Notes: a model not told the origin generated them from the sequence alone. Counted from the stretch's first letter, positions 1 to 8,055 are shown. The stretch is 35,828 nucleotides of DNA from Clostridiales bacterium (GCA_012519195.1 JAAYQP010000233.1:1-35828); one strand, 5' to 3'. A program made the numbers and translations.

Positions 1-1
1 A

Positions 2-562
2 AAGACCAGATTCATTATTCAAATCCTTTATCGTAATGCATCAACTTTCCTACAGCATCTAAGAACGATTGATCGAAAGAGCGAGGAGGTTGAACGAAAG
101 CTTCATATTTCAACCCAAAATAGCGAATTAATCGAGCTACTTGAGTTAGAAAAGAGTATGGTATATTTTACAACATCCCTTCGGTCCAATGAAATGGTTT
201 TTGAAAAGATGCTAAAGCTGGATACGATCAAACATTATCCTGAGGATGAGGATCTTCTAGAGGATCTGATTATTGAAAATAAACAAGCGATTGAAATGGC
301 GAATATTTATACTGGGATACTCTCTGGAACGATGGATGCATTTGCTTCCATTATTTCAAATAATCAAAACATCGTAATGAAGTTTTTGGCTGCGATTACG
401 ATTGTACTTTCCATCCCTACCATGGTGGCCAGCTTTTACGGAATGAATTTTGCACACATACCAGGAGGAGACAGTCCACACGGTTTCCTTATTGTAACTT
501 TGGCATCCTTGCTCATTACAGCCATTATAGCGCTGATATTCCGTAAGAAAAAGCTACTTTAG
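2..562 (+). CDS. CorA-family divalent metal ion transporter, C-terminal part (5' end outside window)
   Basis: The reading frame is open from base 2 to the stop at 560-562, so the gene begins upstream of the window; the ATG at 158 is internal. The visible 186 residues hold a charged helical stretch typical of the long cytoplasmic stalk helix of CorA, then two hydrophobic segments at the C-terminus. Between them is YGMNF, the GMN motif that forms the selectivity filter of CorA/Mrs2 magnesium channels, and the protein ends with a short basic tail (RKKKLL), as usual for the family. Role inferred from the family: uptake of Mg2+ or a related ion across the cytoplasmic membrane. The substrate cannot be read from this fragment, and ZntB-type or cobalt transporters share the fold. 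The next gene starts 37 bases downstream on the same strand. Confidence 0.88.
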   Translation, partial: KTRFIIQILYRNASTFLQHLRTIDRKSEEVERKLHISTQNSELIELLELEKSMVYFTTSLRSNEMVFEKMLKLDTIKHYPEDEDLLEDLIIENKQAIEMANIYTGILSGTMDAFASIISNNQNIVMKFLAAITIVLSIPTMVASFYGMNFAHIPGGDSPHGFLIVTLASLLITAIIALIFRKKKLL

Positions 563-599
563 TACGTGACAGAAAGAATGAAAGGTACAGGTGCTTTAC

Positions 600-1463
600 A
601 TGAAGTTGATCTATAAACTGGAAAGAAAATTCGGTAGGTACGCGATACCTAATTTAATGAAATACGTTGTGATGCTTTACATGATTGGACTGGTCGTGGG
701 AACGATTCTGCCACCTAAGTTTTACACTCGGTTTTTAAGCTTGAATTTTGAAATGATAAAAAGAGGACAGGTATGGAGAATTATAACCTTTATTATACCG
801 AATATCTCGATTAATGATCTACTCTTTGTCATTCTATCTGCCTATCTATTTTATATGATAGGGAATGCTTTAGAGCGGGCTTGGGGGGCTTTCCGGTTTA
901 ATCTGTACTTTTTCTCAGGAATATTTTTTAACATACTGGCATCCTTTATAATGTATCTCATAACCGGGAAAAGTCTATCGCCGTCCCTAGATTATCTCTA
1001 TGGCTCAATGTTTTTTGCATTTGCAGCGTTATATCCGGATACACAGTTTTTCATCTATTTCATAATACCGATTAAAGCAAAATACATGGCTTGGTTCAAT
1101 GGGGCCCTATATATCTTTAATATTATTCAGAATTTGATCGTTGGGAACTTCTTTGGGGTTATTCCTATTATTGTATCCATGGCAAACTTCTTAATCTTCT
1201 TCTTTGCCACCAGGAATTACAAAAGGATATCTCCAAGGGAATTTGAGAGAAGAGCAAGATTTCGCCGCCAGATGAATGCAGGAAGAAATACTGGAAACAC
1301 CGTGCGTAGCCATGGGCATACCGTAATAACTAGACATAAATGCGCTGTATGCGGTAGAACAGAGCTAGATGATGATCAATTAGAATTTCGCTTCTGCTCA
1401 AAATGTGACGGTAACTATGAATACTGTATGGAGCATTTATTTACCCATGAACATGTAAAATAA
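600..1463 (+). CDS. Rhomboid-like membrane protein with C-terminal zinc ribbon, protease residues not visible
   Basis: About 287 residues. The first 200 are multi-pass membrane and match the rhomboid layout: RGQVWRIITF near residue 56 corresponds to the L1-loop entry, and GNALERAWGAFRFNLYFFSG to the G-x-x-x-E-x-x-x-G segment before TM3. The catalytic serine motif GxSG is not present; the corresponding stretch reads LYGSMFFAF, and the last helix (GNFFGVIPIIVSM) has no histidine where rhomboids carry the H of the Ser-His dyad. The C-terminal 40 residues carry CAVC, CSKC, then C and H residues (YCMEHLFTHEH), a likely zinc ribbon. I infer a non-proteolytic rhomboid relative acting in membrane protein binding or quality control. 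The ATG at 600 is chosen because AGGTG lies 6 bases before it; a GTG at 591 in frame is the alternative. Confidence 0.7.
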   Translation: MKLIYKLERKFGRYAIPNLMKYVVMLYMIGLVVGTILPPKFYTRFLSLNFEMIKRGQVWRIITFIIPNISINDLLFVILSAYLFYMIGNALERAWGAFRFNLYFFSGIFFNILASFIMYLITGKSLSPSLDYLYGSMFFAFAALYPDTQFFIYFIIPIKAKYMAWFNGALYIFNIIQNLIVGNFFGVIPIIVSMANFLIFFFATRNYKRISPREFERRARFRRQMNAGRNTGNTVRSHGHTVITRHKCAVCGRTELDDDQLEFRFCSKCDGNYEYCMEHLFTHEHVK

Positions 1464-1488
1464 TTGAATAGAATTTTATTATACCGGG

Positions 1489-1550
1489 GGCTGTTGCAAA
1501 GTGGAAAAGGTCATACCTATATACCCATATTCTTGCAGCAGCCTCTTTTT
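1489..1550 (+). terminator. Intrinsic terminator after the rhomboid-like gene
   Basis: GGCTGTTGCAA at 1489-1499 pairs with TTGCAGCAGCC at 1533-1543 (11 bp with one G-U pair), followed by TCTTTTT. The loop is long, about 33 bases. Confidence 0.75.
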
Positions 1551-1674
1551 AAAATATAAAAAAGATATAGAAAGTTTGGATAATTTTGTTATAATTATAT
1601 TTAATAGCTAGTTTAATCAGGGTTTTACTGTTATAATAGGTAGGGAAAAGACTTGGACAGAAATGGAGACAAAT

Positions 1675-3096
1675 ATGAAAAACAATAGGATAATACAGAT
1701 TAGCAATAACATTAAGAGTAAAATACTACTGGAAGAGAATATTCCACAGCTTTTTAACTATTTAGCAGATCGCTATTATACCTATGCGGGTGTCAGACTT
1801 TCATTACATTATTATACTTGCTACGGTGAATATGTAGAAGAAGGAAACGCCTGGAGTGAAGAGGCAACTAATATCCTATTAAATATCAATAAAATCATAC
1901 ATGAAAATATCGTTCAGCAAAGTAAAATAGATAAAAATAAAGTTATAGAAAAAGTGAATCAACTTCGTAAGGAAATCATAAAGCGAATGAGTTGTTTAAC
2001 AGCTTATAGCGATATTTTTGAAATTTATGAGTATGTCTTAAATCGAACAGAATATAGATTTAGGGAGGAGAATTATCCGATCATTGAGGATGAAGAATTT
2101 GCCAAGCAAATTTTACGTTATATCTTTGATGGAGAGGATAATGTAATTATTAACACTAAAATCAAAGAAATAATTGGACAACTCCCAATTAGAATGACAA
2201 AGCAAAAATATTTTGAAGAAGTTAGAAAAAGCATTCATAATTATCTTGGGTTAGAGCAGTCTCAGTTGGATACTTATCTCTATATGTTACGTACCTCTGC
2301 TATGCTTTATCATGAGGAAGGGATGGATACTTATTATCCTGATCTTTGGGAAAGGAAGGAGACCCTTGCTCAGATAAAATTTAAGGAGATTACAAAGGAA
2401 GAATATCAGAAGGCAAAGGAAATTCTAGAGCAGGCCACAAGATTTTTGAGGCAGGAAACATCGGTTTATTATAGTTTTCAGGAAATTATTAATGAGCTAT
2501 ATGCCTTACTCCTAACCTCTACCTATGCGGGTATGTCAGGCACGGAGGCAGGACTAGTTCAAGAGTCCATTGATTTCATTCTTCGGACAATTAATACGAT
2601 CTTCCTAACAAAGGATAAGGTAGAGCCAATCGAGGAACTGGAAGAAAAGTTTCAGAATTTGGAAGGTGTACAAGAGGATATATCCATGGATATTATGCGA
2701 ACGGATGATGTCCTGGATGAAATAGAAAATAATCATAGGAGCTTGGCCCAAAGTCTAATGATTGAACCTACTTTAAATGTTCTGTTACGGTCAAGACAAT
2801 TGCTTTCGGATAGTATTTTTATTGATTTTGATCAGGTATCAGTGGACAAAAAAGTAGATGAGAAGACCATTGATTATGAGGCGGAGAAACTACAGAAGGA
2901 TATGGTAGAATTATTCTCCAGTCAAGACAGAATGATAAGTAGGGCTGTTATGGCCAATACCTTAAGTAAAATGCCAGTATTTTTTAATAATCATACAGAA
3001 GTAATGAATTATGTACGCTATAGTCTGGATCGTTGCACGGATCCCTACGAAAAAGCGGCTTGTTTTGAAATAATTCAGGATCTAATGAAGGGATAA
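1675..3096 (+). CDS. Uncharacterised protein, about 473 residues, mostly helical
   Basis: I do not recognise the family. The product has no signal peptide or clear membrane segment and is rich in charged and aromatic residues, with long predicted helical stretches (for example around residues 225-260, and an acidic helix EPIEELEEKFQNLEGVQED near 325-343). No catalytic motif is visible. ATG 1675 has GGAG six bases upstream; the in-frame ATG at 1663 has no good ribosome site, so the shorter form is preferred. A TATAAT at 1632-1637 could be a promoter, although its -35 is poor. It lies upstream of another unknown gene and then DUF2953 and ytfJ, so a role linked to sporulation is possible but is only positional inference. 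Confidence 0.8.
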   Translation: MKNNRIIQISNNIKSKILLEENIPQLFNYLADRYYTYAGVRLSLHYYTCYGEYVEEGNAWSEEATNILLNINKIIHENIVQQSKIDKNKVIEKVNQLRKEIIKRMSCLTAYSDIFEIYEYVLNRTEYRFREENYPIIEDEEFAKQILRYIFDGEDNVIINTKIKEIIGQLPIRMTKQKYFEEVRKSIHNYLGLEQSQLDTYLYMLRTSAMLYHEEGMDTYYPDLWERKETLAQIKFKEITKEEYQKAKEILEQATRFLRQETSVYYSFQEIINELYALLLTSTYAGMSGTEAGLVQESIDFILRTINTIFLTKDKVEPIEELEEKFQNLEGVQEDISMDIMRTDDVLDEIENNHRSLAQSLMIEPTLNVLLRSRQLLSDSIFIDFDQVSVDKKVDEKTIDYEAEKLQKDMVELFSSQDRMISRAVMANTLSKMPVFFNNHTEVMNYVRYSLDRCTDPYEKAACFEIIQDLMKG

Positions 3097-3098
3097 AC

Positions 3099-3129
3099 TT
3101 GTATTAGGAATGGTAATTTGTGGTATACT
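3099..3129 (+). promoter_or_regulatory. Possible promoter for the gene at 3182
   Basis: TTGTAT at 3099-3104 and TATACT at 3124-3129 with a 19-base spacer, longer than ideal. Transcription would begin near 3136, which argues against the GTG at 3137 as a start codon. Confidence 0.35.
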
Positions 3130-3181
3130 TTAATAAGTGAACCTTAATGGAAGTAAAATCAAAAATGAGGATGGTTTATCA

Positions 3182-3490
3182 ATGATTCATTGGAATTCAC
3201 GGCTATATGTCGGGGATAAATTAAAAAAGAAAAAGGACAAGGCAATAGACTCAATCAATAACAGAAAGGCTATTTATGGGGTCTATTGCATCACATTTGC
3301 TTCCCACCCGGATAACCTATTTGACATTATTGATGCGAATGAACTTTTATTCCCTCATTATAAAAGATCGGAGATCTGCATTGTTGGTTTAGCCAAGGGT
3401 AAGGATGAAGCCATTAGTCTTGTTCAGGAGATGCTGATGGAAGTATACAAAGAAACCGGTGATTTTAAAGTAAAAAATTACTTTACATAG
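3182..3490 (+). CDS. Small uncharacterised protein, 102 residues
   Basis: Not recognised. The protein is basic near the N-terminus (KLKKKKDKA) and then mixed alpha/beta in pattern, ending with EMLMEVYKETGDFKVKNYF. No signal peptide or membrane span is seen. The frame extends back to a GTG at 3137, but that codon lies where the upstream promoter would start transcription and has no ribosome site; ATG 3182 has GAGG at 3167-3170, 11 bases away. The segment YCITFASHPDNLFDIIDANELLFPHY reads like the conserved core. It sits between the 473-residue unknown gene and the DUF2953/ytfJ pair on the same strand and could be co-transcribed with them. Confidence 0.7.
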   Translation: MIHWNSRLYVGDKLKKKKDKAIDSINNRKAIYGVYCITFASHPDNLFDIIDANELLFPHYKRSEICIVGLAKGKDEAISLVQEMLMEVYKETGDFKVKNYFT

Positions 3491-3534
3491 GAATAAATTT
3501 TACTTTTATACCAGGACAGGCGGTTGATGGAAAC

Positions 3535-4569
3535 GTGTTACAGATTTTATTACTGATTTTAAAAATATTGGGTACGGTATTATTGGTGCTATTGGGGACA
3601 ATGATTTGCTTGATCCTTGTGGTACTTTTTGTGCCCATACGCTATCGGGTATCCATCAAATGGGGAAATGAGTTTACACTGGATGGTATAATTAGCTGGT
3701 TACTTCATTTTATCCATGCCCATATAATAATCATAGAAGGCAAAACCCATTTCAAGGCTAGAATCTTTGGTATTCTAGTATTTGATAGTGACAGACCAAG
3801 GAAAACAAAAGAGACGAAGCCTTCAAAAGAAAGATATTCTGCTTCAGAAAAGAAAAATAATAGAAAAAGGGATAAGGATAAAGATAGAAAAGGGACAGAG
3901 GAGGATCCGATAACCGAAAAGCCGGAAATTATTGATTTGAAAGATGTGGAAGAGGAAACCAAAGATCACAGTATTATGATAGAGGAAAAGGAAGATCCGG
4001 ATCGGACAGTCCAAACGGATACGAATACGATTCAAAAGAATTTGAATCAAGAAAAGCAAGCAAAGGCCCATAAAAAGCATTCAATCTTTCAGAAAATATT
4101 AGTAGGGCTACGCAAGCTAAGAGAAAGAATAAAATCATTTTTCCTTAATCTTTATAGGAAAATGAAAACATGGTTTCGTACTTTTCTTGACATTAAAAGA
4201 AAAGGTAAACTCATTCTAGAGTTTCTAAGGGATGAACTGAATCAAGAAGCATTTCGACTGAGCTTTTCCAGTCTAAAAAAAATATTAAAGCATATCCTTC
4301 CGACGAAACTAAAGGCAAACTTTGTATTTGGAACTGGGGACCCATGTTCCACAGGTCAAATTCTTGGAATATTGGGGATCCTATATAGCTTCTATGGTGA
4401 TAAACTTCAGATCACACCGGACTTTGAAAATCAACGGTTGGAAGGTGACCTTGAGGCTAGAGGAAGAATAAGATTAGCAACATTACTAATAATAGTAATT
4501 AAGCTTTTATTAGATAGACGGTTCAAGCAATTAAGGTATAATTTGAAAATATTAAAGGAGGCATTGTAA
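3535..4569 (+). CDS. DUF2953-family membrane-anchored protein
   Basis: 344 residues. A strong N-terminal membrane helix (residues about 1-30, LLLILKILGTVLLVLLG) is followed by VPIRYRVSIKWG, the usual start of the DUF2953 domain. Residues about 85-180 are an unusually long, highly charged low-complexity insert rich in K, E, D and R. The C-terminal part contains FVFGTGDPCSTGQILGILGILY and ends in ARGRIRLATLLIIVIKLL, both typical of the family. The start is GTG 3535 with AGGCGG about 11 bases upstream. The stop overlaps the ytfJ start by one base, so the two are translationally coupled; this gene pair is common in spore-forming Clostridia. The molecular function is unknown, and a role in sporulation is inferred from context. 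Confidence 0.82.
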   Translation: MLQILLLILKILGTVLLVLLGTMICLILVVLFVPIRYRVSIKWGNEFTLDGIISWLLHFIHAHIIIIEGKTHFKARIFGILVFDSDRPRKTKETKPSKERYSASEKKNNRKRDKDKDRKGTEEDPITEKPEIIDLKDVEEETKDHSIMIEEKEDPDRTVQTDTNTIQKNLNQEKQAKAHKKHSIFQKILVGLRKLRERIKSFFLNLYRKMKTWFRTFLDIKRKGKLILEFLRDELNQEAFRLSFSSLKKILKHILPTKLKANFVFGTGDPCSTGQILGILGILYSFYGDKLQITPDFENQRLEGDLEARGRIRLATLLIIVIKLLLDRRFKQLRYNLKILKEAL

Positions 4570-5003
4570 TGTCGGATAACAATTTTAATTCAACAGTAGA
4601 ATCTTTATTAAGGGGAATGGATAGTTTCTTGACTACGAAAACGGTCGTAGGAGATGCGGTTAAATTTGATGATGGTACCATTATTTTACCTTTGGTAGAA
4701 GTAAGTTTTGGTGTAGGCGCAGGCGCATTCGCTGGTGATTCCAAGAATAATGCTGGCGGTGGTATGGGTGGTAAAATTATACCAAGCTCAGTCCTAGTAA
4801 TCCAGAATGGAACCTCCAAACTAGTGAATATTAAGGATCAAGATAGCATTACTAAGATTCTTGATATGGTACCGGATTTGATTAATAAGTTTACCAAGAA
4901 GGATCATGCAAAAAAAGATGAAGTGAAGGATAAGGTGGATAATCTTGACGAAAAAGTCGAGGAAACTATGAAATGTCAATCAGACATAACTCACTATGAA
5001 TAA
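4569..5003 (+). CDS. ytfJ: Sporulation protein YtfJ (GerW family)
   Basis: 144 residues, close to the usual family length. The N-terminal helix (STVESLLRGMDSFLTTKTVVG) leads into the conserved core GDAVKFDDGTIILPLVEVSFGVG, then a glycine-rich stretch (GGGMGGKIIPSSVLVIQNG), followed by a charged C-terminal helix. These are the features of YtfJ/GerW, which in Bacillus is made in the forespore and is needed for activity of the spore cortex-lytic enzyme SleB. The start overlaps the stop of the DUF2953 gene by one base (TAATG) and has AAAGGAGG just upstream. No terminator is obvious before the rpmB promoter. Confidence 0.9.
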   Translation: MSDNNFNSTVESLLRGMDSFLTTKTVVGDAVKFDDGTIILPLVEVSFGVGAGAFAGDSKNNAGGGMGGKIIPSSVLVIQNGTSKLVNIKDQDSITKILDMVPDLINKFTKKDHAKKDEVKDKVDNLDEKVEETMKCQSDITHYE

Positions 5004-5055
5004 CAATTTTTGAATGAAAAAGGGAAAGAGTAGCTAGTTACAAACAAAAAATTGC

Positions 5056-5084
5056 TTGCATTATAGCTCATATTCTGGTAGAAT
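5056..5084 (+). promoter_or_regulatory. Sigma-A type promoter of rpmB
   Basis: TTGCAT at 5056-5061, a 17-base spacer and TAGAAT at 5079-5084. Transcription would start near 5091, giving a leader of about 47 bases before the rpmB ATG. Confidence 0.7.
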
Positions 5085-5137
5085 GAATTTGTTTGTAGAG
5101 CCATTGGTTCTATATTTTACCTAAGGAGGTGCTTTTG

Positions 5138-5323
5138 ATGGCTAAATGTGCAATATGTGAAAAAGGTGCTCACTTTGGAATCGCTGTGAGTCATTCTCAT
5201 AGAAGATCTAACAAGATGTGGAAACCTAATGTGAAATCTGTTAGGGTTAAGGTAAACGGAGCTGCACGTAAAATGTATGTTTGTACTTCCTGTCTTAGAT
5301 CCGGAAAAGTAGAACGCGCATAA
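5138..5323 (+). CDS. rpmB: 50S ribosomal protein L28 (zinc-binding form)
   Basis: 61 residues: a full-length bacterial L28, a structural protein of the large ribosomal subunit. The start MAKCAICEKG, the core SHSHRRSNKMWKPNVK and the end CTSCLRSGKVERA are characteristic. Cys 4/7 and Cys 49/52 form two CxxC pairs, so this is the zinc-ribbon (C+) paralogue type. The ATG at 5138 has AAGGAGGT seven bases upstream, which rules out the in-frame upstream codon at 5129. It has its own promoter and a strong terminator, so it is probably transcribed alone, although rpmB next to asp23 and fakA is a conserved order in Firmicutes. Confidence 0.97.
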   Translation: MAKCAICEKGAHFGIAVSHSHRRSNKMWKPNVKSVRVKVNGAARKMYVCTSCLRSGKVERA

Positions 5324-5333
5324 GGAAAATGAT

Positions 5334-5367
5334 GGGTGTCAGGGGATCTTGACACCCTCTTTTTTTA
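5334..5367 (+). terminator. Intrinsic terminator of rpmB
   Basis: GGGTGTC at 5334-5340 pairs with GACACCC at 5351-5357, followed by TCTTTTTTT. A textbook rho-independent terminator 10 bases after the stop codon. Confidence 0.92.
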
Positions 5368-5487
5368 TTTACGCGTAAGCAAAGTGATTTCTTCCGATTA
5401 ATTGGAAGAGTTGTCCAATGCGTTTCGTTAAGAAAAACCTTATACTCTTTTGAAAATTTAGATTTATATTACATAAAGATGGCAATA

Positions 5488-5625
5488 TTAATTACAGAAT
5501 AGATTATACCCGAGTAATAAACATAATATTATAATGCAGATGGCTAGTATGCCATTCGTAATAAATAACATAATGGTCATTCCAATAGCCATCCAGAATA
5601 GAATAAACCCGATCATTCGCTTCAT
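5488..5625 (-). CDS. Small two-helix membrane protein, 45 residues
   Basis: Read on the minus strand, this short frame starts with ATG at 5625 and stops at 5488-5490. It encodes MKRMIGFILFWMAIGMTIML, a Gly/Asn turn (FITNG), then a second hydrophobic run (ILAICIIILCLLLGYNLFCN). Two membrane helices joined by a tight turn, with a basic N-terminus, form a helical hairpin. GGAAGTG lies about 7 bases upstream of the ATG, a usable ribosome site, and AT-rich TATA-like sequence lies further upstream. I have the impression that similar small proteins ending in GYNLFC occur in Lachnospiraceae, but I cannot verify that. Function unknown. It is the only feature in the rpmB-asp23 gap and points against its neighbours. 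Confidence 0.68.
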   Translation of the reverse strand: MKRMIGFILFWMAIGMTIMLFITNGILAICIIILCLLLGYNLFCN

Positions 5626-5734
5626 AATTGTCACTTCCAAACCTTTATCATAGTAATATATATTATGCGGCTGAAGAAAAGGTTATCTCTTTTTAACAAA
5701 AAACAATGACAAAAAGTAACCCTAAATAAAAATA

Positions 5735-5763
5735 TTGTATAGCTGATAAATTAAGGTTATAAT
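5735..5763 (+). promoter_or_regulatory. Sigma-A type promoter of the asp23-fakA operon
   Basis: TTGTAT at 5735-5740, a 17-base spacer and a perfect TATAAT at 5758-5763, giving a leader of about 45 bases before the asp23 ATG. Confidence 0.75.
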
Positions 5764-5815
5764 ATGGATAGATTAAAAGTATGGTTTGATACAGAAATTC
5801 GATAGGAGGGTTAAT

Positions 5816-6172
5816 ATGAAAGGACGTATGAATACACAAATGGGCGAGGTAACAATAGACAATGATGTTCTTGCCAAATATGCCGGAGCTTCAGCAGTCG
5901 AATGTTTTGGCGTTGTCGGAATGGCCTCTGTTAATATGAAGGATGGTATTGTTAAACTTTTAAAACGAGATAATTTGAGCCATGGTGTTAATGTTACCTT
6001 GGAAGATAATAAAATTACTATTGACCTGCATATTATCGTTTCCTACGGTGTAAGTATTTCAGCAGTTGCTGATAATTTAATAAGTAATGTGAAATATAGT
6101 GTTGAAGAATTCTCGGGACTGGAAGTACAAAAAGTAAATATTTTTGTTGAAGGGGTAAGAGTCATTGACTAA
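5816..6172 (+). CDS. yloU: Asp23/Gls24 family protein (YloU-like)
   Basis: 118 residues. The protein begins MKGRMNTQMGEVTIDNDVLAKYAGASAVECFGVVGMASVN, with the pattern G-x-V-x-I-x-x-x-V-[LI] followed by A...V.GV.GM that marks the Asp23 domain; the rest (VNVTLEDNKITIDLHIIVSYGVSI, then VEEFSGLEVQKVNIFVEGVRV) fits the family. Asp23 proteins are small, abundant envelope-stress-linked proteins, and YloU-type members are nearly always next to the fatty acid kinase gene, as here. The ATG at 5816 has AGGAGGG five bases upstream; the longer frame from 5786 lacks a ribosome site. fakA follows after 35 bases in the same operon. Confidence 0.93.
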   Translation: MKGRMNTQMGEVTIDNDVLAKYAGASAVECFGVVGMASVNMKDGIVKLLKRDNLSHGVNVTLEDNKITIDLHIIVSYGVSISAVADNLISNVKYSVEEFSGLEVQKVNIFVEGVRVID

Positions 6173-6207
6173 TCCCGAGGTCAACAACATTTAAGGAGGA
6201 AAAACCA

Positions 6208-7884
6208 GTGGTTGTTAAAACGATAGATGCAAAAACTCTGAAAAAGATGTTTCTTGCCGGCGCTGCTAGCCTTGAAGCAAAAAAAGAAATTATAAATGAA
6301 TTAAATGTATTCCCAGTACCAGACGGTGATACAGGAACCAATATGACCCTTACTATAATGTCAGCTGCTAAGGAAGTGAATGCTCTTTCTAATCCTAGCT
6401 TGGAGGAGCTTGCGAAAGCGATATCCAGCGGATCCCTACGTGGTGCAAGAGGTAATTCCGGAGTTATTTTATCCCAATTATTCCGTGGCTTCACGAAGGA
6501 AATTAGGAACTATAAGGAAATTAATGTAACCATTATGACAAATGCCTTTCAGAAGGCTGTGGAAACAGCATATCGGGCTGTTATGAAGCCTAAGGAAGGA
6601 ACAATTCTTACGGTTGCTAGGGGTGGAGCAGAAAAAGCAGCTCAGTTAGTTTCTGAAACCGATGATCTGGTTTATTTTTGCAAGGAAGTAATTGCTCATA
6701 TGGAAATAGTACTGGAACAGACCCCTGATTTATTACCTGTATTAAAAGAAGCCGGTGTTGTTGATTCGGGTGGGCAAGGATTAATTGAAATTGTAAAGGG
6801 AGCATATGATGTTTTGCTTGGCAAAGAAATCACGTTTTCAACAGAAAAAGACAGCAAAATTACTAGTTCAGGTATTAATGTTGAGCGTATTGCAGCCGAG
6901 GATATTAAATTTGGATATTGTACAGAATTTATTATATTACTGGAGAAGGAATTCAGCAAAGATACAGAACTTTCTTTTAAAGATTATCTAAGTTCCATTG
7001 GAGATTCCCTGGTTGTCGTTTCGGATGATGATATCGTTAAGGTTCATGTACATACGAACGACCCTGGCCTTGCAATTCAAAGGGCGTTAACGTATGGATC
7101 ATTAACAAATATGAAGATTGACAACATGCGGGAAGAGCATAATGAAAAGGTAATAAAGGATGCAATGAAGGCAGCTAAGCAACAGGAAGAGGATGCGAAG
7201 CAGCAAGTTGCAAGTAAACCTAGAAAGAAAGCAGGTTTTATTGCGGTATCCATGGGAGATGGATTAGATGAAATTTTTACCGGTCTTGGAGTGGATTATT
7301 TAATCAAGGGCGGTCAGACTATGAATCCAAGTACCGAGGATATGCTTAATGCAATCAGCGAGGTAAATGCAGATACAATCTTTATCTTACCGAATAATAG
7401 TAATATTATTTTAGCAGCAGAGCAGGCAAAGCATTTAACTGAGGATAAGGATATCGTAGTTATCCCTTCAAAAACGATACCTCAGGGAATTACAGCAATC
7501 ATTAATTTTATCTATGATAGATCTGCTGAAGAGAATGCCGCTAGAATGACGGAAGAGATGCAGAAGGTAAAATCTGGTCAGGTAACCTATGCAGTAAGAG
7601 ATACCAGCATCGATGGTAAGGAGATTAAGCAAGGAAATATCATGGGAATCGGGGATAAGACGATTATGGCTGTTGGTTCTGACATTAAAGAAACAACGAT
7701 AGAGCTAATTAAATCACTAGCGGATGATGAATCCGAGCTGATCAGCCTTTACTATGGTGAAGAAGTAGAAGAAGAGACGGCAGAAGAATTAGCAGAGGAA
7801 GTAATGGCAATTTATCCGGACATGGATGTAGAGGTGCACTATGGTGGTCAACCGATCTACTACTATATCTTATCCGTTGAGTAA
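6208..7884 (+). CDS. fakA: DAK phosphatase-domain protein, fatty acid kinase FakA/YloV family
   Basis: 558 residues, the normal length. The N-terminal DhaL-type ATP-binding domain shows NELNVFPVPDGDTGTNMTLT (about residues 31-50), whose Asp residues bind Mg-ATP, and LRGARGNSGVILSQLFRGF. A middle domain follows (AEDIKFGYCTEFIILLEKE, DSLVVVSDDDIVKVHVHTND), then an EAK-rich linker near residue 315-340 and a C-terminal DegV-like half (GFIAVSMGDGLDEIFTGLGVD). Members with FakB (DegV) partners phosphorylate fatty acids, bound to FakB, for entry into membrane lipid synthesis. No FakB gene is in the window. The start is GTG 6208 with AAGGAGGA 7 bases upstream. The gene ends at a strong convergent-side terminator. 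Confidence 0.93.
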   Translation: MVVKTIDAKTLKKMFLAGAASLEAKKEIINELNVFPVPDGDTGTNMTLTIMSAAKEVNALSNPSLEELAKAISSGSLRGARGNSGVILSQLFRGFTKEIRNYKEINVTIMTNAFQKAVETAYRAVMKPKEGTILTVARGGAEKAAQLVSETDDLVYFCKEVIAHMEIVLEQTPDLLPVLKEAGVVDSGGQGLIEIVKGAYDVLLGKEITFSTEKDSKITSSGINVERIAAEDIKFGYCTEFIILLEKEFSKDTELSFKDYLSSIGDSLVVVSDDDIVKVHVHTNDPGLAIQRALTYGSLTNMKIDNMREEHNEKVIKDAMKAAKQQEEDAKQQVASKPRKKAGFIAVSMGDGLDEIFTGLGVDYLIKGGQTMNPSTEDMLNAISEVNADTIFILPNNSNIILAAEQAKHLTEDKDIVVIPSKTIPQGITAIINFIYDRSAEENAARMTEEMQKVKSGQVTYAVRDTSIDGKEIKQGNIMGIGDKTIMAVGSDIKETTIELIKSLADDESELISLYYGEEVEEETAEELAEEVMAIYPDMDVEVHYGGQPIYYYILSVE

Positions 7885-7964
7885 TGAAGTAATCAAGCAT
7901 CAATACTTTCAAATGCTTATTCGATCTATTGACCAGAATAGAATAATAGAGAATAAAGAGAATG

Positions 7965-8009
7965 GGTGTTTACAAAGCTTTAAATTTAAGAGCTTTGTAA
8001 ACACCTTTT
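7965..8009. terminator. Bidirectional terminator between fakA and the minus-strand ABC operon
   Basis: GGTGTTTACAAAGCT at 7965-7979 and AGCTTTGTAAACACC at 7991-8005 form a perfect 15-bp stem, followed by TTTT on the plus strand. It lies between converging genes and could serve both. Confidence 0.85.
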
Positions 8010-8021
8010 GATTCGTGGTAA

Positions 8022-8044
8022 GTGAATCGGCTTGCCAATTCGAC
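8022..8044. repeat. Copy 1 of a short GTGAAT...TTGCCAATTC repeat
   Basis: GTGAATCGGC-TT-GCCAATTCGAC can fold on itself (about 10 bp with one bulge and one G-U). The copy at 23609-23631 matches at 18 of 23 positions and also lies between convergent genes just past a hairpin. A shorter match, TTGCCAACTCATC, is at 33261-33273. Function unknown. Confidence 0.5.
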
Positions 8045-8055
8045 ACCTATTAATT

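Noticed and set aside
158-562. Start codon at 158 as the beginning of the first gene
   Set aside because: The frame is open upstream to the window edge and encodes the charged CorA stalk, so 158 is an internal methionine.
3705-4080. Minus-strand open frames opposite the DUF2953 gene
   Set aside because: They are low-complexity shadows (Ser/Leu/Phe-rich) of the Lys/Glu-rich insert on the plus strand, without ribosome sites.
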